DNA from: Cucumis sativus
Lineage: Eukaryota; Streptophyta; Magnoliopsida; Cucurbitales; Cucurbitaceae
Length of the DNA stretch: 64,000 bases
Assembly (NCBI RefSeq): GCF_000004075.3
Contig: NC_026658.2
Location: 14,930,075 to 14,994,074, forward strand
Direction of reading: 5' to 3'
This document shows, piece after piece, positions 37,263-46,726 of the stretch (the first letter of the stretch is position 1; every line of letters begins with the position of its first letter). The translations under genes and the position numbers were made by a program. Under the pieces are notes generated by a model, which ran no database searches, had not been told where the DNA came from, and saw only the letters and a list, made by a program, of their open reading frames with translations.

Positions 37263-37936
37263 ACCTGGTACACTAATTAGTAATTAGCATCAAGAGAAAT
37301 ATGTTCCAAAAGGGCTAGCCGGCTTAGATTTTTACTTTGACAACTTACAATTGTTGCGCTAGACGGCTTAGCTGACTCTCATACTATACTAGAAGTGAAT
37401 GTAATATTATAAGTCACAAATATACACACATTTATAGATTATGTTAATGAGTTTAAGTTTAATTTGACAACAAACAATTAATTTATATTTTATAAAGTTT
37501 GAATAAATATTTTGAATAAAAAATTTATTAAAAGAGAAATTGCATGCAAAAATCATTTGGAAAAAAATAGTTAGACATTTTGTTAATATAAGTTATGTAG
37601 AAGTTACTAGCGAATAATCTTTTAAATTTATTATTTTTACGATTTTGAGAATGTAGTAACATAATCCTATTATCATTTTTTTTATTTTCGTAAATACCTC
37701 TTATTAAAATTAAAAATGGATTATAGGAAAGAAATGTATAAGCCCCAGATTCAACCAATAACTTTCTAACACAAATTTTATTATTTGGACTTTAATAAAT
37801 ATACACAAATTTATTTGAATAAAAAGAATTACTAACACAAATTCATTCAATTGTATAGGGAGAGATTACAACCTGATTAACCGTTTAATTAAATTACATA
37901 TATACGGCCACAATTGACAGGAAAAAAAAAAGGTCA
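36900..37936. other. spacer between G and H
   Basis: AT-rich, holds the (AT)n tract; no gene recognised. Confidence 0.4.
37229..37260. repeat. (AT)n microsatellite
   Basis: About 16 uninterrupted AT units. Shorter ones occur near 42891, 49918, 49989 and 59667; a GA repeat lies at 38518-38544. Confidence 0.9.
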
Positions 37937-38200
37937 TCAACAGGCAGAGCTAGAGCCACCTCCACCTCCGGCGCCACCACCACAACCGTGTCCTCCACCT
38001 CCAGAATGGGCTACGGCCACGTGGTGAGCATGACCGCCGGCATGATGATGGAATCCTCCAGCATGGGCAGCGCCGCCGAAATGAGCATGTCCTCCGCCGC
38101 TGGAACTGGCCCCAGATGTCCAGCAAATAAAACTCAACACCGTGAACAATACAACAACGGAAACAAAAACCAATGGGACTATAACAAACGGGTCAGCCAT
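37937..38200 (-). CDS. small membrane Gly/His-rich protein H
   Basis: I choose the ATG at 38200 (87 aa) over the upstream frame start, because MADPFVIVPLV aligns with the starts of A, B and F. One membrane segment ends in FICW at about residue 28. The tail begins GHAHFGGAAHAGG and carries about a dozen His in HxH and HHH groups, then turns Gly-rich with HGCGGG and a C-terminal Cys. Such His/Cys spacing could bind metal ions (inference). It is a close paralogue of F, with a shared promoter block and TATA context. TATA box at 38326-38333. Confidence 0.7.
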   Translation of the reverse strand: MADPFVIVPLVFVSVVVLFTVLSFICWTSGASSSGGGHAHFGGAAHAGGFHHHAGGHAHHVAVAHSGGGGHGCGGGAGGGGGSSSAC

Positions 38201-38325
38201 TTTTTTTTGTAATGGTATGGAGTATGGACCCTTTTGTTTTTTAGAATATAATAATATTTTTTTTTTTTTGCTTTCCCTAAGAAGGTTTATTTTAATTTGC
38301 ATGAATATGGATTTGCTTTCGTTTA

Positions 38326-38333
38326 TTTATATA
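38326..38333 (-). promoter_or_regulatory. TATA box of protein H gene
   Basis: TATATAAA on the minus strand, 126 bases before the ATG; same neighbours as in gene F. Confidence 0.55.
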
Positions 38334-38383
38334 ATAAATGAAACGCGACGTTAGACCTTAGAAAGAGAGATTGGTAGAACGCG

Positions 38384-38466
38384 TTTCAGTTATTTGAATT
38401 TTACACGTCAATGGAATATTCATTTTGGAACATTCAACGCTTCGGATATTTTGTAAAAGTTTGAAC
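38384..38466 (-). promoter_or_regulatory. promoter block shared with gene F
   Basis: Matches 36561-36648 over about 80 bases. Holds TTGACGTGT on the gene strand, an ACGTG core at about -205. Confidence 0.55.
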
Positions 38467-38550
38467 CATACTTTTCCTGGGAGCAAAATAATAATAATAT
38501 AGATTTTTCAATAAACATGAGAGAGAGAGAGAGAGAGAGAGAGATACAAT

Positions 38551-38615
38551 GGTTGAGGCGCGTGACATTTAATTTTGGGTCCTCTAATGTATACGAGACT
38601 AAAGTGACAAATCTT
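38551..38615 (-). pseudogene. tRNA-Val-like relic 1
   Basis: Plus-strand 'cctctaatgtatacgagact' followed by 'aaagtgacaa' follows the tRNA-Val(CAC) gene at 35091 (cctctagtgtgtgagactagcgtgataa) with several changes. The T arm is degraded. Confidence 0.5.
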
Positions 38616-38904
38616 GACATTTAATTTTCTAAGAAAGTAATATGTAAAATCATTCTAAACATTTTTAAAAAATAGAGACAAAGAATAAATCTAAATAAAA
38701 ACAATCGTAGAGATGAAAGATGGTCCTTCAACTTTTCTCTAGCATAGAACATCACGTCAAATAGTATTAAACTCCATTTTGTCAACAACAGAAAAATGTA
38801 CATGCCAAAATAACTATTAATTTTATAACTATTTTTATCTTTTAATATTCTTTAGAGAATAATAAGTTGAATCGTCTAAAAAAAATAAATAGAAATATTT
38901 GACA

Positions 38905-38970
38905 GAGGCTCATATCAAGAACAAACAGTTTGTAGACTAGCATATGATAACCAACTATATTACCCTAAAA
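38905..38970 (-). pseudogene. tRNA-Val-like relic 2
   Basis: Keeps 'gactagcatatgataacc' and 'aactatattaccc' against gactagcgtgataaccaactacaccaccc of the intact gene. The other half is lost. Confidence 0.5.
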
Positions 38971-38974
38971 ACTA

Positions 38975-40150
38975 TTTTTGTCCCTAAAATTTATTCCTTT
39001 AGGATTTGTACTTTCACCCTCATACTATACAGAAATGGAGTGGGGAAAACTTCATGTTTGATCCAAGGGTTATTATAACCCTAAACTACTCCTTTTCTAG
39101 TTTCTTCTCGGTCACTATTTCTCACTCTTCCAAGAGTTATTATATATTTTACAAATTTTAATTATGTCACCATAAAAATTATCTAATGAATTTTGTCTAT
39201 ATATATCTTTAAAGATTTAGTTTAATTAAAAAATTAGATAAAAACATGCATATCATTAAAAAATTAAAAGATTGTAAGATCATTCATGAAAATTAACATG
39301 CCAATAGATATTATTTAACTATATTGACCATCAAATTAATTTTTATATTTTAAATTGAAACAAGTTTAAAGTTAAATGATATTTTTCTAGAACAAATTTA
39401 AAAGTTTGAAAAGGAAAATAACAATTTTCCAAAATTTTAAACAACGTTAATAATATCTCTATTATATTAGAATCAAAATTATTAAAATTTAAATAACCAA
39501 AACTTACCATCTTAGTAAAATATACCAAGTTTAAAAGTTTAAACATAAATTTTGAAAAACCTAAATAGTATAAATAAAAATATGTGCATTTAATTAATTA
39601 AAATAAGATTTAAACATCTGTAGTCTCGTTTTCACTTTTTTATGGCAAATTATTGTTTTTCATAAAGAAAAAAAAAAATATCATTATTTGAGTTTTTTTA
39701 GCATGTGTGTTTGTTGATCCTTTATCCGTCCAATTCTCGATACGAGCGCTAATCAGTGGGTCATGCGAGTGAAAAATCCAATTTGAAGCTAAATTTATTA
39801 AATGAACATTACTAATTAATCAGATTTGATAAAATTAGTTAAAGAGAAACGTACATTCATGTACAGTATATATGTAAAAAAGATAATAATAAAAATACAT
39901 ATTATAATAGTTTCCACCTCAAACAAAGATTATAATAACATACAATAACATGTATCCCAAACACATATTATAATAACACAAATTATAATAATTAACACTC
40001 TAAGCGCGAACTATTATAATTTCCAAACTATTACAAGTCACTCATTGTCTCAAACGCTCTTTAATTTTCTTAAAAAAATAAAAATAATAATATATTGAAT
40101 CATTCTAATTCTTTTTATAAAAAAAAAATAAAGAAAAATGAAAAAGGAAA
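38975..40150. other. AT-rich spacer
   Basis: No gene recognised. Confidence 0.4.
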
Positions 40151-40225
40151 TGTAACTTAGGGATCTCTAACATTAGGCTATTTGAGTAGTGTGATAATCA
40201 ACTAGAGTGCAGTACTACTCAAACA
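40151..40225 (-). pseudogene. tRNA-Val-like relic 3
   Basis: Keeps 'gggatctctaacatta' and 'agtgtgataatcaacta', in the right order and spacing for tRNA-Val(CAC). Acceptor stem gone. Confidence 0.5.
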
Positions 40226-40277
40226 ATTGTTATTTTATTTTGAAGTATAACAAAAACAAAACAAACCTAAATAAAAT

Positions 40278-40325
40278 GTTTGAGCTTGGATTCAGACCTA
40301 GCATGATAAGCTACACCACCCAACC
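40278..40325 (-). pseudogene. tRNA-Val-like relic 4
   Basis: Keeps both ends, 'tgtttgagcttggattcaga' and 'ctacaccaccca', but the anticodon arm is deleted. Confidence 0.5.
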
Positions 40326-40601
40326 TTTTTAGGTCAAAATCACTTCTTACAACATAATGTTGAGTTTATACAATTTTAGTTTGGAAAAGAAAAAGAAATT
40401 GGAATGCTATTGTTAGAACGAATGACATATGTTGTGTTCATATGGAAAACAGAAATTGAATCGTTTTTTCACTTGGCAGCTGGCAAAGAGAGATGGTATA
40501 CACAAAGGCACTAAAAATAGCAAAATTACAACAAAACAAACAAAACCATCTTTTCCATTTAGTGAACAAACTTTCGAGTATCTAAATGGGAAACACAAAC
40601 A

Positions 40602-40611
40602 TTTTATATAA
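40602..40611 (+). promoter_or_regulatory. TATA box of the NPF gene
   Basis: TTTATATAAAG lies about 80 bases before the ATG at 40689. Confidence 0.5.
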
Positions 40612-40688
40612 AGCTTTGAAACAAAAAAGAAGAATTTTAAGAGAGAAATAAAAGAAGAAGGAAAAAGAAAAAGAGAGGAGAAAAATTC

Positions 40689-42584
40689 ATGGAGAATGGG
40701 AATCTTCTTCATGCTTCTTTGGATGCTTCTCGGAACAAGGAAACTCGCGGAGGATGGCGAGCCGTGAGATTCATCCTTGGTAAATGTTTATTAATTATTT
40801 GAATCATAATCGATTAACCACGTTTTGTAAACTTCTTGGTAATTTTGTAGGAAATGAAACGTTTGAGAAACTTGCATCGATGAGTTTGATAGGTAATTTG
40901 GTACTGTATTTGCACACAATGTATAATTTGGACAATGTGGCTTCGGCTTATGTGTTTCAAATCTGGGGTGGTACCACCAATTTTGCTCCTCTTGCTGGGG
41001 CTTTCCTTGCCGATGCTTATTTGGGAAGGTTTTACACTCTCCTCTTTGGCTCGGTCGCCTCTCTTTTGGTACTTTTCTATCACATAGTTTTCTATTACAT
41101 GTTGTTTGTGAGTGATTTTAAAATTATTAGGTTCTAAATGTTGTGATTTACATATATATTATGATTGAATTTAGGGGATGGGAGTGCTGACCTTAGGTGC
41201 TGGGTTGCCTCAAATGAGACCCCCACCCTGCATCAGTGGTGAATCCAACTGCCCGCAGCCTCTCCCATGGCAACTCGGCTTCCTCTACCTCGGCCTTGGG
41301 CTCATCGTCATCGGAGCCGGTGGTATACGACCTTGCAACATCTCCTTCGGTGCTGACCAATTTGACACCAACACCGAAAAGGGCAGAGCCAAACTCGAAA
41401 GCTTCTTAAACTGGTGGTACTTCCTCTTCTCCATCTCCCTCGTCATAGCTCTAACCATCGTCGTATATGTCCAAACCAACATTAGTTGGACTCTTGGCTT
41501 CGGCATTCCAACCGCCTGCTTTGTCTTCTCCATCTTCATCTTCCTCTTGGGCCATCGTTATTACATCTGCAAAGCACCTCAAGGAAGTGTCTTTGCAGAC
41601 ATGGCAAAAGTCGTCGTGGCAACATGTCGAAAATGGCAAATCCCAAAAACAACTCAATTTGATCAATTACATAACCCTCCAATGAATTCTAGTAAGTTAG
41701 CACACACGAACAGGTTTTTGATATTCGACAAAGCGGCGACAGTGGTTGATTCGTCTGTGGAATTAGATGAAGAAGGGAAATCAAAGAATGAATGGAGATT
41801 ATGTAGTGTTCATCAAGTTGAGCAATTTAAATGTGTTGTTGGAATATTCCCTGTTTGGTTAGCTGGAATTCCATGCTTTATGTCAATGCAACAAATGAGT
41901 TCATTTGGGATTTTACAAGCCATTCAAATGAACAGATCTATAGGACCTCATTTCCAAATCCCACCAGCTTGGATGAGTTTAACTCCCATGATTGCTCTGT
42001 CAATTTGGATCTACATTTACGAGAAATACGTCGAACATATGAAGAAAAAAACTCAAAGCAACAAACGTTTCTCCATGAAAACAAGGATCGAAATCGGGAT
42101 CGTGATGTCGGTTTTATGTATGGTGGTGGCGGGAGTTCTGGAGAAGTTTCGGCGGGACGCAGCGGTAGAAAATAAGTCATTTATTTCACCGTTACATGTT
42201 TGGGTGCTAATACCTGAGTTTGCTCTGTCGGGATTGACAGAGGCTTTTGGGGCGATTGCGGTTATGGAGTTATTGACGACGCACTTGCCGGAGAGCTTGA
42301 GGACGGTAGCCGGAGCGATATTTTTCTTCAGTTTGTCATTGGCGAGCTACCTGAGCTCTGTTTTGACGGGGATAGTGAGAGGAGTAGAAAGAGAATGGCT
42401 TGGAGGAAATGATTTGAATAAAAATAGGCTTGATTACTTCTTCTCTGTAGTTGGTGTAATTGCAGCTTTGAATTTCTTCTATTTTAGATTCTTTGCTGTT
42501 GCTTTTTTACCAAAACCTGATGTTGATCCAAGCCATAAGGCACATCAAATGCAGTTAGAGGATGCAGAATTGGGTCGTAGATAA
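40689..42584 (+). CDS. NRT1/PTR family (NPF) transporter, subfamily 2-like
   Basis: Three exons (40689-40779, 40851-41068, 41175-42584) with GT-AG borders sum to 1719 nt, 572 aa, normal for NPF. Proton-coupled carriers of nitrate, peptides, glucosinolates or hormones in plasma or vacuole membrane. Seen here: GNETFEKL in the first helix, the ExxE(R/K) motif of proton coupling in its Lys form; NVASAYVFQIWGGTTNFAPL and GAFLADAYLGR in helices 2-3; GAGGIRPCNISFGADQFD in helix 4-5; a basic central loop; and FPVWLAGIPCFMSMQQ. About 12 membrane segments. ETFEKL and the helix 2 region are closest to the NPF2 group as I remember it (NAXT, GTR, NRT1.9 relatives). The substrate cannot be read from sequence. 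Confidence 0.93.
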
Positions 42585-42620
42585 TACATGGTATAGTTGC
42601 AAATTTACTCATTAGATTCA

Positions 42621-42834
42621 AAATAATTAAGTATATACAACATTTTTTAAATTTTGCAAATATAGCAAAATTTGTCAAATTCTATCAATGATACAAGTCT
42701 ATCACTCACCGATAGATCATGTTGTAAATATTGGTCTATCACTAATAGACCATAAGAGTCTATTAATAATAAGTTTGTTATATTTGCAATTTTTTTAAAT
42801 GTTGCTATATCCTTAATTATTATTCCTCAAATGG
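42621..42834. mobile_element. MITE with ~45-bp inverted ends
   Basis: The left end 'aaataattaagtatatacaa' continuing to 'tgcaaatatagcaaa' is the imperfect complement of the right end (...ttatatttgcaatttttt to 'atatccttaattatt'). The middle holds repeated 'gtctatcac' and 'gatag' words. ~214 bp, no coding capacity. It lies in the NPF 3' flank. Confidence 0.65.
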
Positions 42835-42884
42835 TCATCTATTACAATTACCTTAGTTTTTAGCTATGGTATGTTTATATAATA

Positions 42885-42925
<41 letters not shown>

Positions 42926-45900
42926 CATTTATTCTTTTCTATTGCACTTTTTTTCTTTAAGTTTTTCTTTTTTCTTTTTACATTTAATTGCATTCTAGGT
43001 ACTTTATCTCTTTTATCGATTCGAAGATGATTGACACGTCAACTTAAGTTGAGTCGGGTTGATAAAAATCACTAATCTTGCTAAATTAATTATATCTTCA
43101 ACCAACTCTTCTATTATATATATTGACAAGATGAGCAACCCTAATAATAAAACTAATGACTTTAGTGGCTTCCTTCAACAATAAGTGTCATCTCTCTAAT
43201 AACTAACTATGGAAATCACTTCCGTAAGCTAATTTTGACGATATATAGTTCACCTCGAACAACGATCAATGTAACGCCAACCATCAATTATGTTCATAAT
43301 CTCCAACAACAAACTTAATGGCCAAATGGGCCAAACTCCATTAGTAAAAGTATTCTAAACACACAATTGATAGTTTAATAGTTAATTTTTAAAGTAATTT
43401 GAGTACAAAAAAAAGTAATCAAAACAAACTTGTGTTTAGAAATAGGTTGGAGAAAAAATAATGCATGCGTAGCTTGTTAGCTTAATTATATGAGAAAATG
43501 ATGAATTTTAATCAATCAAAATACAGACAAGGATTAAAAATATTGATAGGTCAAACCTTCTCATCTATAACATATATCAAATGTATCAATATGTACACAT
43601 GATTGTTGCATATATATGATCAATTATGTCCAAATATCTAAGAAAAAAAGATCGTCATCGTTATATAAAGGAACGAAACATAAGCTATAGAATTTGAAAG
43701 GGTTATATCCATTTCTGATGGAACCTTTTAGGTCATTGGAAAGCTTGAGGTTTGTGCTCAGTCTAAGATATATTGGTGTAAAAGACAAAGAGAAGACGCG
43801 TTTTGAGTTTTAGATCCAAGATTGGCCCTCTCGTATATAATTTAACAGATTAAATTGTTTGCCCTTTGAGTGTTTGAAAGGGCTTGTTTTACTGATCTTT
43901 TATAAAAATATGTTCTACTATACTGTTTTATTTAATTTAATTTAATTTTCTTTTTTACTCTAATTAATGTATATATGTTTTTGAAGAAATGTTGATGATA
44001 GGTTTGGTAAATTGTCCATAACGATTAAAGAATATGTATTTAACATCTTCAAAAACTGAACAGTTTAATTTACTTTACATAAACAAGGTTTGGTTGGATT
44101 ATTATCAAAGATTCAAATACTGATCATGCTTCTTGGTCCAAGGTACGTCTTCAACCTATTGAAGCAATAACATGTAGTTGAACTTAACTATAGTAATTAA
44201 TTAAATTTCAGACTTTGAAGGAATTTAATAATAACAATTTTTTAAACTTTAATTTGATGGGAAAAAATTACAAATAACGGACAACAATGAAGTAAGTTAA
44301 TACGTTAACAATTAGGTTGAGGTGCTGATATCTCAATCTCTTTTTTTGTTTTTTTTGGAGAATGTTCAAGTCCTCTGCAATGTATGTGCAATGTATGTTG
44401 TATCTCTTTATATATATCAACCACGGGTAGTACATGTATTGCCTATGATATGTCTTCTCCAAGATACAACAACCTAACTAAAATACTATGTAGTTCAAAT
44501 CATATTACATTAAAAAGTCGAACTCAAAGCTGTATGACTAAGAACCCTCCTCTCTTTCTAAATTACTATCTAGAAGAGCTAAAACAGAAAAAGTAAAAGA
44601 GAAAATATATATAGAATGTTTGTTTCTTTATTGGTGTGGATAGAGGGAAAAGAAGAGTAGTTTTTAATAGTGAAATTTTACCAATATTTATTATACACAA
44701 TAAATACTATTTAAAAACTCATTACATTTTCTTATTTATAAAACATGATATCATTTTGAACATTTAATTTTCTCAATTAAAATCTTAAGGCTAATTGAAA
44801 TATTAAAAAGTAACAACAAACTAGAAGATGATTAAAAAGAAAGCCAAAATTGTTAAGTGGCTTCAAATTTTAAGGTTAGTTTCACTATTTCTAGTATTAA
44901 CATTGATTAAGTTATATCCCCAAATAAATAAAACAACCATATTTTTGTGACATAGAAAAATAAAAAGAAAACCTTGACCACTGTTGATAATAACTATGCA
45001 AGGCAATGTTTAATGTTATTTTTTCTCATTACTCCACGTTGATTTTTTTAAAAATTAACTTTTTAATGTAAAAATGCTTTTTGGATAGATTTAAGTTATT
45101 TGTATATATGTACCCTTGAACTTGGACTTGGCTTCTTTTTCAATATAGCTCTTCCAACCAGAAGCTAAATTAATTGTGCATGCATGATAGAAAGTTGTAA
45201 AATTGTACTGAGGGAGTAAAATTTATCAATTTAATGATGTAGTTAATGTTTTTTAAAAAAATTCTAACCTTTAAAATTGTTTAAAAAGAACTTTTTGTTA
45301 GAGTGGTTCTCTTTAACATTAATATAAAAGTAGAGTGTGCCAATTATGGTTGAAAATATGAAAGTTATTATATGTGGTCTTTTTAATATAAAATGATCCC
45401 ATTCCAAGATGCATATCACTTTCTTTCAAATTTGCTGGTTCAAAGATTTATATACTTGCTTGTTTTTTCTTGGTACAAAAATATGGTGAAAATAGAAAAA
45501 GGAACATCTAAACTCTAAAAAGATTACTATTCAAAACACTTTGATCATGGTAGTCAGTGGTGAGCATCCATCAATTTTTTTTTGAATTGATTCAATTTTT
45601 ATGTCTATCATTATATCCATAAGCTTAGGGTAGTTCATGGTTTGAATGGTTACAATTTTGAAAAGGTAGAGAAATGAAGATAGTTTTTCATTAAATTTAA
45701 ATGTACAAATCTGACAGTAATCAAAATTGTCGACGTGGACCATTCATGAGCTGACAAGTATAGGTTACTATCTGGCAACTAAAATTTAATCCCAACGGCT
45801 ATTTCAGTTCCCGCGTCAGATATATAAATATATATATTTCCACACAGACTGTATTTCTGTTTTCTTTTTTCTTCGTTAAAATTCCCACCTCTTTCCCAGA

Positions 45901-45979
45901 AAACCCCTCTCCGATCAAACCCCTTTATATAAAAAAACTCCTAAAATTCCCTCTTTCTCATCCTAATCTCCCAATCCCA
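42835..45979. other. AT-rich spacer
   Basis: (TA)n near 42891-42923. No gene recognised. The MIZ1-like promoter lies at the right edge, with TATA-like TTATATAAAA near 45924. Confidence 0.4.
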
Positions 45980-46726
45980 ATGGCCAAGATCGACGCCCTT
46001 CGTCGGTTTCTCCTCCCCTGTTTCTTTCCCCCCACCGCCGCCACCGCCGCCGCCTCCTCCGCTGTTCCCAAGAAACGTCTAAGCACCTCGCTTCGCGACG
46101 ACCTCGAAACCACCACCGCCACCCTCAATGAAGATCCAACCCATGGCCAAGATTCTCCCGCCACCACTCCCGACAGCGTCACACCCAAATTCGCTGTCTC
46201 TGCCTCCATTGTAGCCCCACCCCGTCCTTCGAAAACCATGGTCATCGGAACCATCTTCGGCCATCGGAGAGGACACGTTTGGTTCTGTGTCCAACATGAC
46301 CGTCTCCGTAACAAACCGTTTCTCCTACTCGAGTTTCCGATTCTGACTCACCAACTCGTGAATGAAATGCGATTCGGACTGGTTCGAATCGCTCTCGAGT
46401 GTAACCGGGTGGAACTGGGGTTCTGCCCACTTCGTTCGATTCCTATTTGGGCAATGTCATGTAATGGGCGAAAACTGGGGTTCGCGGCTAAGAAAAAAGC
46501 CGGTGAACCGGTCCGGTCCATGTTGAAGACAATGCAATCGACAACGGTGGGAGCCGGAGTAATGCCATCCGGTTTTGGGTCGGGTTCAGAGGAGGTTATG
46601 TACATGAGAGCTAATTATGAACACGTGGTCGGAAGTGCTGACTCGGAATCATTTCATCTTATTAACCCGGACGAGTGCCCGGGTCAAGAACTCAGTATAT
46701 TCTTGCTCAGATCTCGAAATGGGTAA
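45980..46726 (+). CDS. MIZU-KUSSEI 1-like (DUF617) protein
   Basis: Intronless, 248 aa. The first ~85 residues are Ala/Thr/Pro-rich and low in complexity. The DUF617 domain fills about 85-245: TIFGHRRGHVWFCVQ, FLLLEFPILTHQLVNEM, RIALEC, then the very conserved end VMYMRANYEHVVG, SESFHLINPDECPGQELSIFLLR. MIZ1 of Arabidopsis is needed for root hydrotropism and acts at the ER membrane; most family members are uncharacterised. Length and end are complete. Antisense frames across the GC-rich 5' half are shadows. Confidence 0.92.
   Translation: MAKIDALRRFLLPCFFPPTAATAAASSAVPKKRLSTSLRDDLETTTATLNEDPTHGQDSPATTPDSVTPKFAVSASIVAPPRPSKTMVIGTIFGHRRGHVWFCVQHDRLRNKPFLLLEFPILTHQLVNEMRFGLVRIALECNRVELGFCPLRSIPIWAMSCNGRKLGFAAKKKAGEPVRSMLKTMQSTTVGAGVMPSGFGSGSEEVMYMRANYEHVVGSADSESFHLINPDECPGQELSIFLLRSRNG

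Noticed and set aside
41285-42180. Frames on both strands inside the NPF exon
   Set aside because: Shadows of the transporter.
45958-46605. Minus-strand frames of up to 118 codons
   Set aside because: Antisense of the GC-rich MIZ1-like gene.
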